DNA from: Rhizobium sp. | GTDB lineage: Bacteria > Pseudomonadota > Alphaproteobacteria > Rhizobiales > Rhizobiaceae | DNA length: 64,000 bases | Direction of reading: 5' to 3' | Assembly: GCA_002796995.1 (NCBI GenBank) | Contig: PEKW01000003.1 | Span: 226,876-290,875, forward strand | Shown here: positions 50,903 to 60,300 of the stretch, piece by piece | Position numbering within the stretch: the first letter of the stretch is position 1 | Layout: each line of letters opens with the position of its first letter | Made by a program: the position numbers and the translations under genes | Notes under the pieces: model-generated | Told to the model about the DNA's origin: nothing | What the model saw: only the letters and a program-made list of their open reading frames with translations | The model's database searches: none

Positions 50903-51115
50903 TCAGAAAGCCTGGATGTTGACGGCCTTCGGGCCCTTGCCCATGCGGTCCGGCTCGGTGTCGAACGAAACCTGCTGGCCGTCCTTCAGGGTCTGGATGC
51001 CCGAAGCCTGGAGAGCGGAGATGTGAACGAAAACGTCCTTCGCGCCGCCTTCCGGGGTGATGAAGCCGAAGCCCTTGTCCTGGTTGAAGAATTTTACGGT
51101 GCCTTTGGTGGCCAT
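50903..51115 (-). CDS. cspA: Cold-shock protein
   Basis: A 70-residue OB-fold single-strand nucleic-acid-binding protein with RNP1 KGFGFI and RNP2 DVFVHI, full family length. Its gene has a terminator downstream and about 470 bp of non-coding DNA upstream, room for the long leader common in cold-shock mRNAs. Confidence 0.95.
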   Translation of the reverse strand: MATKGTVKFFNQDKGFGFITPEGGAKDVFVHISALQASGIQTLKDGQQVSFDTEPDRMGKGPKAVNIQAF

Positions 51116-51586
51116 GGGAGAGTTCCTTGTCCCTTGTGTCGTTGGTTTCCCCTTGCCCGGCAGTCCGGAAGAGGGGGCGATATTGCCCTTCGGTGTGACG
51201 GGCTAGTCGGAAGTCGCGATAACGGGGAAAGAACGTCTACCAGCGGGAGGAAGCCCCCAGGACCGCTCCTGGCGGTCATACAGTCGGTCCAGTCTCCGGG
51301 ATCATTAGTGCCCGAACGACGCCATTGCTAAGACCTTTTTCGGGAAAAGGCAAGGGCCAAACATGGCCGCCATCGGTGCGTCAACTTGGCAACCGGCTGA
51401 ATCCATTAAGATTTGAGGGGTGCACCGGGCGGCCGGGCGGGTGCGCTGCGGTAGGGCGGCGCGCCGCCCACCGCCATCGCTATCCGGCCGCCGATCTCTC
51501 CCCCGTCGTCATTCTTTGGACAAGCCGGCTTGCGACTTGAAGCGGGACCCGCGAGGCTTTAGGAACCTTGCGGGGGCAATGAAGAC
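51116..51586. other. Intergenic region with the likely cspA leader
   Basis: A 471-bp gap between divergent cspA and the J-domain gene. No supported coding frame. It must contain the cspA promoter and leader on the minus strand; I could not fix promoter elements. Confidence 0.45.
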
Positions 51587-52204
51587 ATGCCGAGGACAGG
51601 TGCCGCCGTGATCGATCCCTACCAACTGCTCGGACTGGAGCGCGACGCCGACGAGGCGGCGATCAAGGCCGCCTATCGCAAGGTGGCCAAGACCGCCCAT
51701 CCGGACGCCGGCGGCGATCTCGACCGTTTTGCCGCGCTCACCGCCTCCTACGAGCTGCTGAAGGACCCGGTGCGCCGCAAGGTCTATGACGACACCGGCT
51801 ATGACCCGCAGCTCGCCGACGCCACGGACCTGAAAGGTCTGATGATGCTCGAGACGCTGGTCAACGAGATGATCCTCGACGAGCGCGAACCCGGCAGCTT
51901 CGATCCCGTGGCAGGCCTGCGCCGCAAGCTGACCGACGACCTGTTGAAGGCCCGCTTCCACATTCTCGAGCTGGAGCGCCACCGCACCAGGGTGCGCCAG
52001 CATGCCGACCGCATCGGCCGCCGGCCGGAGGCCGACGTGCTGGGCTCCATGCTGCGCGCCCGCACCCAGTCGATCACCGACGCCATCCGCGCCGCCGAAA
52101 CCCAGATCGCCGCGATCGAGCGGGCCTATGCCATGCTCGAAGGCTATTCCTACGAGCTGGAGGCGGTCGCGCCGCCCAAGGCCGAGGCCGAAGCGGCGGA
52201 ATAG
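51587..52204 (+). CDS. J-domain protein
   Basis: A 205-residue protein with an N-terminal J domain (DPYQLLGLERDADEAAI, HPD at residues 38-40) and a helical C-terminal region rich in Arg and Glu, without the Gly/Phe or zinc-finger parts of DnaJ. It is therefore a class III J protein that would bring a client or location to DnaK. GTG at 51608 (VIDPYQLL) is an alternative start. Its 3' end overlaps the convergent gene at 52074-52757. Confidence 0.85.
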   Translation: MPRTGAAVIDPYQLLGLERDADEAAIKAAYRKVAKTAHPDAGGDLDRFAALTASYELLKDPVRRKVYDDTGYDPQLADATDLKGLMMLETLVNEMILDEREPGSFDPVAGLRRKLTDDLLKARFHILELERHRTRVRQHADRIGRRPEADVLGSMLRARTQSITDAIRAAETQIAAIERAYAMLEGYSYELEAVAPPKAEAEAAE

Positions 52205-52757
52205 GGCCGGGCCGGGACGGCGCATCGTTCTTCCCATGCGCTCTCACAGTGTCCAGGGCAGACCCTTGAGCATCTCGCGGGGCACGCCGGGCGACCACGG
52301 CGCGATAGGCCGCGAGCGCGTCGCCGTCGAGAAGCGCCGGCAGCTTGTCGCGCCGGCGCCGGATCCACCGGCGCACCACCGGCCGGTTGTCCGGATCATC
52401 GCACAGCACGGTGGCGGCGATCTCGAGGGCGGCATCCTGCAGTTCGCGGGTCTCCGGATCGGGCGAGGGGTGGGGCTCGGCGTCCAGCAACAGGATGATG
52501 AGCGCCGCCCGCACCCGCGTATAGAGCGCTTCGAAACCGGCCCGCTCCGTTTCCGTCAACTGATGGACGCACCAGGGACGGAAGGGGGCCGTTTCAGGGT
52601 CGACATAGCGGCAGGCGCCGCTGCGCCAGCAGGCGCGGACCGGGCAGGCGCGCACCGGCACGCCGAGCAGTTCCGCCGTGCGCGCCATCAGCGGCTCCCG
52701 GATGTCATCGTCGATCTCGGGGACTTCGGGGTCCGGCAGTTCGACGGCTTCGTTCAT
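52074..52757 (-). CDS. Conserved hypothetical protein, C-terminal end uncertain
   Basis: An ATG at 52757 preceded by GGGAGAG starts a 227-residue frame. The first about 180 residues look real: an acidic N-terminus, a Cys-containing segment (CPVRACWRSGACRY and WCVHQL) and a helical middle. The last about 55 residues are Arg/Pro-rich and antisense to the J-domain gene. In the next frame the sequence ends naturally (PREMLKGLPWTL-stop, near 52244), so a single-base change near 52300 may have altered the true end. Confidence 0.6.
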   Translation of the reverse strand: MNEAVELPDPEVPEIDDDIREPLMARTAELLGVPVRACPVRACWRSGACRYVDPETAPFRPWCVHQLTETERAGFEALYTRVRAALIILLLDAEPHPSPDPETRELQDAALEIAATVLCDDPDNRPVVRRWIRRRRDKLPALLDGDALAAYRAVVARRAPRDAQGSALDTVRAHGKNDAPSRPGPIPPLRPRPWAARPPPARRNSLRAWHRPARSRRSGFRRRGWRR

Positions 52758-53310
52758 GGCTTCTCTCCCTTGCCGGGCCTTGCCGGCTCCCGTCGGGCGG
52801 CGGCCCCTCTTTGCGCGCCCTCATCCAAGGGCACGGGTTTTCGCCGGCCGGGCCTCTCGCCCTCCGGTTTCTCCGGTCTTCTTCATTCTCCCGGCAAGCC
52901 GGGACGGACGGGGCGCTGTCAGCTGCCTCGTAAGATTAGTTTATGTGGCACCTTCCAGCGCCCCGTTCGACGGTTTTTGCCCCGCGACTTCGATCTCTCT
53001 GCGGCGCCGGCCCTTGCCGGGGATTTTTAACGCAGGCCCGGTCTTCTGAACCGGCGGACGCCCGCACACCCTCGACAACCCGATCTTACCACCATGCCAC
53101 GCCACACAGGCGCACCCGGCGCGCTGTCAGGGCCGGCAAGATCCCGGGCCGTCCAAAGCCCGAGAACCTTGCCCCCACGTCGCCAGGGGAGACCATTTTC
53201 CGCGGACCCCGAAGGACCGGGCCTGCGATCGCCCGAACCCCTCAGCGCCGATCCCACCTCGCCGGGCACGCACACCCGGTGTATCCGATGGCGGGACAGC
53301 CATCAGTCTA
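52758..53310. other. Non-coding GC-rich stretch, no gene seen
   Basis: About 550 bp between the hypothetical gene and the G-rich block. The open frames here have no ribosome-binding sites or codon bias that would support translation, and no known repeat was recognised. Confidence 0.4.
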
Positions 53311-53392
53311 AGAGGGTGGCCGAGGGCGGGGAAATGCGGGTGGGGGTGGTGTTGAATTTGTTGGGGGAATTGGGTGGGAGGTTGGGTGGGTT
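53311..53392 (+). repeat. G-rich asymmetric tract with G-quadruplex motif
   Basis: The + strand holds many G runs over about 80 bp, ending in GGGTGGGAGGTTGGGTGGG at 53372-53390, which satisfies the four-tract G3 quadruplex pattern with short loops, plus a G5 run at 53363-53367. Confidence 0.55.
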
Positions 53393-53432
53393 TCCCCGTG
53401 CGAGGTGGGAAGGAGGCGCCGGGGCCTGGATG

Positions 53433-53525
53433 CTTCGAGGCCCTCGCTGCGCTCGGGCACCTCAGCATGAGGGGCGCACGACGGAAGCCCTCACCCTGAG
53501 GCGGGAGCGTAAGCGACCCTCGAAG
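53433..53525. repeat. Long palindromic repeat (CTTCGAGG...CCTCGAAG)
   Basis: Left arm CTTCGAGGCCCTCGCTGCG... at 53433-53474, ending CCTCAGCATGAGGG, and right arm CCCTCACCCTGAGGC... at 53488-53525, ending CCTCGAAG. This CTTCGAGG-CCTCAG type is one of the common rhizobial intergenic palindromes. It lies just before the HEPN-ATPase cassette. Confidence 0.65.
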
Positions 53526-53697
53526 GGCGGGGGCGGATGGGGCGGCCTGCATGGGTTGATGCTGACGGAAAAATGAATGGAGTCTCCCCGGATTATTCGG
53601 GGATCAAGCCGTTTCGCGCGAGCCGATCCCATGGCTTTTCCCTTCCAAGACTGCCCTCCCGCAGCACTACCAGCCGCCGAATTCTATCGTGCTACTG

Positions 53698-55191
53698 CTA
53701 TGCCTTTAGGATCTTCAGCTTCCTAAGATCTTTCGCAGAAACTGGAGCTGTCTGTTTGTTGAAAAGTTCAACACTGGCGGCGGCGCGCACGCCTGTATAC
53801 AGGCCGTAGTCAAGTATTAGTGCCATAAACTTAGTTCCCGCTTCCTTCGGTGTAATCCCCTCAGAAATCACATGGAGTAGGCGTAATTGAACCAGGCTCA
53901 TAATATCCTTGAAGTGCGCTTCGCCGGAGCGAATCTCAACCAAAAAAGCGTTGGTTTTGTTTTCGAGAACGCAGAATGAGCGGATCCGTTCAAGAAGTTC
54001 ATTTAGGCGCGCAGCAGCTGCGCTAGCGTCCGTTTGAAGGTCTTTGATTTTGATGCTCAGATTGTCGGAGGCTGCCATGTTCACATTAGAAACGGTGACG
54101 CGTTTCCTGTTTTCCGATGCCGCCTTCAGCATGGACTGAGAAAAGAGGTTTATTCCGTCTCTCGGAACGCCCGCGCTTACCCACGTAAGCCTAGGCAAGA
54201 CCTCTGCGCTGGAGCAAAGCCGCCGGATCGATGGTAATCCAGAGTAAGTCGCGTGCGAGTCCAATATCGCTTCAATATGCTTTGCAGCTTTGTCTGGAGT
54301 AGTTAGATTATAGTCGAGCCCAAGGCGTTGTGCATCTTGCGGAACCTCTATTCCCGACTTGGAAGCGTTGTCATAAGTCTTTACCAGATTCTCAATTGCG
54401 GATATTTTCAAATAAACGCGATTGCCTCTTGCTATAGAGTACAAAACATCCATTAGCGTGTGCTGAAACGCGGTGGGAAATACATGCAAATCGTCAAGGT
54501 ATATGAATAGATTATTCTGCGACGAGACCGTTTCGAGTAAGCGGCGAAGGCGGGGCGTCAGCTTTCTCAGGTCTTCCACAGAATGAGATGTCGATTCGAG
54601 CCTGTATCTTAGGGCCGCAGCTTCCTCAGATGCTGAAGTAGGAAAGTCTATCTTATAAAGTATTTCAGTAATTACATCGGCGACTGCTTGTTCATCAGTT
54701 CGCCCCGAGAACATCTGTAAATCTACCCACGCGTTGGGAAGACCGTCCCGTTGTCGCACCCTAAAGCAGTACAGCAACAGCATCGACTTCCCTGCGCCGC
54801 GTCGGCCGGTGACCACGTGATTAGCCGCCGACACAATCTGGGCTTCGGCGCCTGTGACCGAAGGTGTATAGCGATCGAAAAAATCGTCGGCAAAACTATA
54901 CTGATTTATGTTCTGGCTTTCGCTCAGTACCTTTAGCAACAAGCGGGCCTCCGGGCCGCTTATAATAAAGTCACGTGTTCGCTGTTTCAGTGTAACGTGA
55001 AAATCGTCCACGCCGTCAACCTCTCCTATACATTCATTCAGAATTGCATAGAAACGGTCGGTGATGGAGGAGACGTATATAACTCTTATCAAACGGTCAT
55101 TTTTTTCAATATCGTCATATTCTAGCCCGGTAAGGCCTGTCCTCCGTTCGAAGTTTGCCAGAACCTCTTCTACGGATCGCTTAGCGCTCAT
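53698..55191 (-). CDS. P-loop ATPase partner of a HEPN protein
   Basis: A 497-residue AAA/ORC-like ATPase: an N-terminal region of about 110 residues without a clear family, Walker A GRRGAGKS at residues 129-136, Walker B LFIYLDD (Asp233, Asp234) and about 250 C-terminal residues of helices. It starts in an ATGA overlap with the upstream HEPN gene, so the two are made in linked amounts. The pair is AT-richer than its flanks and is bordered by repeats. The role is inferred as the sensor or switch of a two-protein defence or stress system. Confidence 0.78.
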   Translation of the reverse strand: MSAKRSVEEVLANFERRTGLTGLEYDDIEKNDRLIRVIYVSSITDRFYAILNECIGEVDGVDDFHVTLKQRTRDFIISGPEARLLLKVLSESQNINQYSFADDFFDRYTPSVTGAEAQIVSAANHVVTGRRGAGKSMLLLYCFRVRQRDGLPNAWVDLQMFSGRTDEQAVADVITEILYKIDFPTSASEEAAALRYRLESTSHSVEDLRKLTPRLRRLLETVSSQNNLFIYLDDLHVFPTAFQHTLMDVLYSIARGNRVYLKISAIENLVKTYDNASKSGIEVPQDAQRLGLDYNLTTPDKAAKHIEAILDSHATYSGLPSIRRLCSSAEVLPRLTWVSAGVPRDGINLFSQSMLKAASENRKRVTVSNVNMAASDNLSIKIKDLQTDASAAAARLNELLERIRSFCVLENKTNAFLVEIRSGEAHFKDIMSLVQLRLLHVISEGITPKEAGTKFMALILDYGLYTGVRAAASVELFNKQTAPVSAKDLRKLKILKA

Positions 55192-55691
55192 ATCTTCTTT
55201 CCCAAGTTTACTCCTCTGGCAATCAGGTAATCGTGTGAGTCGCGGAGGAAGGACGTCACCAGACGAGTGTATTCAGAGGTGCTTCTAATAAGATCCGAAG
55301 CTTTCACAAGGTGATCATAATCGCAGGAATTGCGGTCCTCTCTCAGAGTGCTAAGCTCGTTTTCGTAGGTCGCCTTATTAGGGAATGAGTTAGGCAGTGC
55401 GCCCACTTTGGAGTGATCCTTCACGTCCGTGGAATGGTTCCCGTCATAGTCGAATCTCACCGATTTTGATACGTTATAACTTGCATAGTAGAGGCGGGAA
55501 ATCTTTTGTCGCCAATAGGGAGCGGTGACTTTTACGGCAAATCTGTAATGGTGGACGCCCAGAGCGTACATAGAGGCCGAATGATTTCTCGCCTCGATTT
55601 TGATCTTTTCGATTTCGGACGGCAGCAAAAGGCCAGAGTATGCCTTAGCTATCTTTCTTGGGTTGCCTGCTTCTAAGAAGGTTCTGTCCAT
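55188..55691 (-). CDS. HEPN-domain protein (putative RNase effector)
   Basis: A 167-residue all-helical protein. The first helix RQKISRLYYASYNVSKSV is typical of HEPN domains, and RNSCDYDH at 120-127 provides the R-N-x5-H motif (R120, N121, H127), within the Rx4-6H range of catalytically active HEPN RNases. It ends in an ATGA overlap with the ATPase gene. HEPN proteins act in many toxin-antitoxin and antiphage systems by cleaving RNA. No nucleotidyltransferase (MNT) partner is present, so it is not the usual HEPN-MNT pair. Confidence 0.75.
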   Translation of the reverse strand: MDRTFLEAGNPRKIAKAYSGLLLPSEIEKIKIEARNHSASMYALGVHHYRFAVKVTAPYWRQKISRLYYASYNVSKSVRFDYDGNHSTDVKDHSKVGALPNSFPNKATYENELSTLREDRNSCDYDHLVKASDLIRSTSEYTRLVTSFLRDSHDYLIARGVNLGKKI

Positions 55692-56214
55692 TTTTCGTTC
55701 TAGCGCAGCTTCCTGCAGTCAATCGACTGTTCCATTGGATATCCTACGCCAAGGCTGGAGCGGGCGATCGGGCGGGGTCGCCGCCCCCCCCTCACGAAGT
55801 TCGCCGCGCCAATCGGCTTCGCCTCTTGGGGCTCCCATCGCCCTCGCGCGCCGTCGCGCTCGGGCCTCCGTGCGCTGAAATCGACTTTGTCGATTTCTGG
55901 CCTTCGGCCACCGCTTCGGAGCCCACAAGGGGAGAGGAGGGTGTCGCGCGTGTGGCTTTCCCCTCCCCAACCCTCCCCACAAGGGGGAGGGAGCCCGTCG
56001 TGCCCACCGGCAGCCTCCACCTCTCCCCTTGTGGGAGAGGTTACAAAATCAACAGCTTAGCCGAAGGCTAAGTGTTAGACTTTGTAGGTGAGGGGGTGGT
56101 TCCGGCACAAGGGAAAGACCCCCTCACCAAGTTCGCCGCGCCAATCGGCTACGCCTCTTGGGGCGAACTATCCTCTCCCACAAGGGGAGAGGAGGCGTCG
56201 CGTTTGTGGTCGGC
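55692..56214. repeat. Repeat-only intergenic region, type C elements
   Basis: No gene is seen in these 520 bp. Type C units lie at 56017-56097 (an outer CTCTCCCCTTGTGGGAGAG stem, then CAGCTTAGCC-GAA-GGCTAAGTG hairpin) and, as the C' form, at 56118-56193 (GTTCGCCGCGCCAATCGGC, then CCTCTCCCACAAGGGGAGAGG stem). A fragment of C' is at 55784-55836. CCAACCCTCCCCACAAGGGGG-type units lie near 55965-55993. Confidence 0.65.
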
Positions 56215-56706
56215 CTACTTGACCGGCTTCAGCGAGTTGATGATCGCCACCAGGTCGGTGGCGTGTTTTTCCTGTTCGCCCTTGGTGCCCCAGTAGGTGA
56301 TGACCAGCAGCTTTTCCGGGTTGGGGGCGACGATCGACATGCCGATCGAGACCGGCCCGTCCTTGTCGGTGCCGTCCCAGTCGAGATTGACCATGTCCAT
56401 GCCGTTCAGCTTGTCGGTCGACTGCTTGAGGCTGGCCGGGTCGACGGTGACGCGGTTCTCGGTGAGGAAGTCGGCGGCGTCGTCGATGACGGCGTCGGTG
56501 GTCTTGGCATCGGCGACGTCGATGAAGAAGTAGATCGCCTCGTCCGGCGAGGTGACCTCGGCGCCGGTGTCGGTTTCATCCAGCGTCCAAGTGTCCGGCA
56601 CGGTGATCGAGGCGATCGGCGCGTCGGAGGGGAAGGACAGTTCGCCGGCCTTTGCGGCGGTGGTCAGGAGAAGGGCGGCGAAGGCCGCGGTGGCGAGGGT
56701 TTTCAT
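56215..56706 (-). CDS. Periplasmic protein of unknown function, 163 aa
   Basis: From ATG 56706 the protein has a clean signal peptide (MKTLATAAFAALLLTTAAKA) and a mature domain of alternating strands and helices (SITVPDTWTLDETDTGAEV, then SIVAPNPEKLLVITYWGTKG). It is an isolated single gene between repeat blocks. The family is not recognised; a DUF1795-like lipid or protein-binding fold is possible. Confidence 0.75.
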   Translation of the reverse strand: MKTLATAAFAALLLTTAAKAGELSFPSDAPIASITVPDTWTLDETDTGAEVTSPDEAIYFFIDVADAKTTDAVIDDAADFLTENRVTVDPASLKQSTDKLNGMDMVNLDWDGTDKDGPVSIGMSIVAPNPEKLLVITYWGTKGEQEKHATDLVAIINSLKPVK

Positions 56707-57331
56707 GGGCGTGCTCCTTGGGCGGGCCGGATTGTTGCGGGCGCCAGCATAGCCGATGAGCGTGAACGGCGCGTGGCCCGGCGCGGGCGAAGCGGCGGGA
56801 TTTTGCCGCTTGGACCGAAAAAGGTCCGGGTGGGGCAAGGGGCGGGGCACGGACCGTGGGGCAGGAGGGGGTGCGGCGGGGGCCTTGCCCCCCAATGCTC
56901 CCCACAAGGGGGAGGGTGCCCGTCCCGCCCGGCGACCGAAACCCACCTCTCCCCTTGTGGGAGAGGTTACAAAATCAACGGCTTAGCCGAAGGTTCAGTG
57001 TTAGATTTTGTTGGTGAGGGGGTAGTCTCTGGCGGAAGCCGACGACCCCCTCACCAAGTTCGCCTCGCCAATCGGCTTCGCCTCTTGGGGCGAACTATCC
57101 TCTCCCACCAGGGGAGAGGAGGGGTCGAGTTTGTGGCTTGCCTCCGGCCAGCGCCACCTCTCCCTTGGTGGGAGAGGTTACAAAATCAACAGCTTAGCTG
57201 AAGGTTCAGTGTTGGATCTTGTTGATAAGGGGGGGCGCCGAGGTCCCGTCTTGTCCCCTCACTTGGAATTTCTAGCTCTTAGCTTCGCTAAGGTGTTGAA
57301 ATTCCATTCTCCCCCACCGAGGGGGAGAAGG
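56707..57331. repeat. Repeat-only intergenic region, two further type C units
   Basis: No gene is seen in these 625 bp. Type C units lie at 56944-57022 and 57155-57235 and the C' form at 57045-57122, each with the stem CTCTCCC-(C)TTGTGGGAGAGG or its variant. All units are nearly identical to those at 56017-56193, so this block and the previous one look like a duplicated repeat array around the periplasmic gene. Confidence 0.65.
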
Positions 57332-60300
57332 TCAGCGCCCCGGTCGCCCCGTCTTGCCCTTGGTGCGGGTCTTGCGTTTCTGGTCGCCCGGATCCTCGTA
57401 CGAGCCGGCGCCGGGTTTGGCGCGGATGATCGGGCGGGGGTCGTCGGCGGCGGGTCGGGAGACACCCCCCTCTGTCGCCTTCGGCGACATCTCCCCCTCA
57501 AGGGGGGAGATCGGACCGCGGTCGGGCTCGGTCTTCGGTTTCTGCGGCAGTTTGCCGGGCACCGGCTTTTCGGTGCGGCCGACGGTCATTTCGTCGAGGC
57601 TGTTCTGGCGGAACAGGCTCCTGGACGCCGGCGTCGGCATGTCGGTCCCCGGGCCCATGTCGTCGAGCGTCGGCTTGGCGAAGTAGGAGGGCGAAGCACT
57701 GTCACCCTCCCCTTGAGGGGGAGGGTCGGACCGCAGGTCCGGGGTGGGGTGAGCGACGGTGGAAGGATCACCCCCACCCGCGCGTTCCGCGCGACCTCCC
57801 CCCTCAAGGGGGAGGTTGGCATCCCGCGGCCGGCCGGTCTTGGAGCGGCCGGAGAGCGAGATGCGGGGTTCGCCGCCGCGTTCAAGTTGCCGTGCCTCGT
57901 CCTTGGCCATCGGGTCGTCCATGGCGGCGAGTTCGACGGCCTTGAGGCGCTTGATCTCGTCGCGCAGCCGCGCGGCGGCCTCGAAGTCGAGATTGGCGGC
58001 GGCGTCGCGCATCTGCTTTTCCAGCGCGTTGAGATGGGCCTGGAGATTGCCGCCGACCAGATGGCCGCCATCGGCAAAGCCCTTGCCGGCGACGCCGGAA
58101 ATGTCGGCGCGCACATGGTCGCGCTCGTAGACCGAATCGAGGATGTCGGAGATGTGCGCCTTGACAGATTCCGGCGTGATGCCGTGCTCGATATTGTAGG
58201 CGGTCTGCTTCTCGCGGCGGCGCGCCGTCTCGTCCATGGCGCGCTGCATCGAGCCGGTCACCTGGTCGGCATAGAGGATGACCTTGCCGTCGACATTTCG
58301 CGCCGCGCGGCCGATGGTCTGGATGAGCGAGGTTTCCGAGCGCAGGAAACCCTCCTTGTCGGCGTCGAGGATGGCGACGAAGCCGCATTCGGGAATGTCG
58401 AGGCCCTCGCGCAAGAGGTTGATGCCGACCAGCACGTCGAAGGCGCCGAGGCGGAGATCGCGGATGATCTCGATGCGCTCCAGCGTGTCGATGTCGGAGT
58501 GCATGTAGCGCACGCGCACGCCCTGCTCGTGCAGGTATTCGGTGAGGTCCTCGGCCATGCGCTTGGTGAGCACGGTGACCAGCGTGCGATAGCCCTTCAG
58601 CGCCGTCTCGCGGATCTCGCCGAGCACGTCGTCGACCTGGCTCTTGGCCGGGCGGATCTCGACCGGCGGGTCGATCAGGCCGGTCGGGCGGATGACCTGT
58701 TCGGCGAACACGCCGCCGGCCTGTTCCATCTCCCAGTTGCCGGGCGTGGCGGAGACCGCGACCGTCTGTGGCCGCATGGCGTCCCATTCCTCGAAGCGCA
58801 AGGGGCGGTTGTCGAGGCAGGAGGGCAGGCGGAAGCCGTATTCGGCCAGCGTCGCCTTGCGGCGGAAGTCGCCCCGGTACATGCCGCCGATCTGGGAGAC
58901 GGAGACGTGGCTCTCGTCGATGAACAGCAGGGCATTGTCGGGGATGTATTCGAACAGCGTCGGCGGCGGCTCGCCGGGGCGGCGGCCGGTGAGGTAACGC
59001 GAATAGTTCTCGATGCCGGCGCAGGAGCCGGTCGCCTCCAGCATCTCGATGTCGTAGCGGGTGCGCTGTTCCAGCCGCTGCGCCTCCAGCAGACGGCCGC
59101 CCTTTTCCAGCTCGGCGAGGCGCTGCTTCAGCTCCTCCTTGATCGACTTGATGGCGCCGTTCAGCGTCGGCCGCGGCGTGACATAGTGCGAATTGGCGTA
59201 GATCTTCACCGACTTCATGTCGCCGGTCTTCTTGCCGGTCAGCGGATCGAATTCGGTGATCGCGTCGATCTCGTCGCCGAACATCGAGATGCGCCAGGCG
59301 GCATCCTCAAGGTGGGCAGGGAAGATTTCGATCGTATCGCCGCGCACGCGGAAGGAGCCGCGGACGAAATTGATGTCCTGGCGCTTGTACTGCTGGGCGA
59401 CGAGGTCGGCGAGCAGCTGGCGTTGATCCAGCCGGTCGCCGACCGTCATCTGGAAGGTCATGGCGGTATAGGTCTCGACCGAGCCGATACCGTAGATGCA
59501 CGAGACCGAGGCGACGATGATGCAGTCGTCGCGCTCGAGGATGGCGCGGGTGGCGGCATGGCGCATGCGGTCGATCTGCTCGTTGATCGAACTCTCCTTC
59601 TCGATGAAGGTGTCTGAGCGCGGCACATAGGCTTCCGGCTGGTAGTAGTCGTAATAGGAGACGAAATATTCCACCGCATTGTCGGGGAAGAAGTTCTTGA
59701 ACTCCGAATAGAGCTGGGCGGCGAGCGTCTTGTTGGGCGCGAGGATGACGGCCGGACGCTGGGTGGCCTCGATCACCTTGGCCATGGTGAAGGTCTTGCC
59801 GGAGCCGGTGACGCCGAGCAGCACCTGGGTGCGGTCGTCATTGGCCAGGCCCTCGACGAGGTCCTTGATCGCCGTCGGCTGGTCGCCGGCCGGCTGGTAG
59901 TCGGACACCATGCGGATCGGAATGCCGCCCTCGGACTTGTCCGGCCGGGCCGGGCGGTGCGGCGTCCAGATCTTGCCATCCTTGAACAGCGGATTGCCGC
60001 TCTCGATCAGCGAGGACAGCGCCTCGACGGTCGCGGTGACGGCGCCGGGCGCGAGGGTTCCAGCGTCCTCCAGCGACACGTCCATGCCGGCGACCGGGTT
60101 GAGGCCGGCGGCCGCCCGGGTCTTCGGATCGGAGGAGCCGCCCATCGACGTGCCGCGCGAACTGCGGCTGGCGCTCGGGCCGGCCGCCTTGGCCCCGGAC
60201 TTCGTCAGCGTCTTGGCCAGCGCCACCTGCTCGGAATGCTTGCGCGCCTCGATCTCGATCTTCTTGCGGTGCTTGCCGGCCTTGGAGGCGAGCTCGCGCT

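Noticed and set aside
50616..51331. Overlapping plus-strand frames over cspA
   Set aside because: They cover cspA in antisense and end in non-coding leader DNA.
53094..53576. 160-aa open frame in the G-rich region
   Set aside because: Reads through the G-rich tract and a palindromic repeat, without ribosome-binding site or codon bias.
55188..55691. Classical HEPN-MNT toxin-antitoxin pair
   Set aside because: The partner is a 497-aa P-loop ATPase; no nucleotidyltransferase motif is found on either side.
55692..57331. CRISPR array
   Set aside because: The repeats are long palindromic mosaic units at irregular spacing without unique equal-length spacers, and no cas genes are present.
57131..59617. 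828-aa open frame on the plus strand
   Set aside because: It is the antisense of uvrB, whose conserved motifs are on the minus strand; composition is that of a GC-rich shadow frame.
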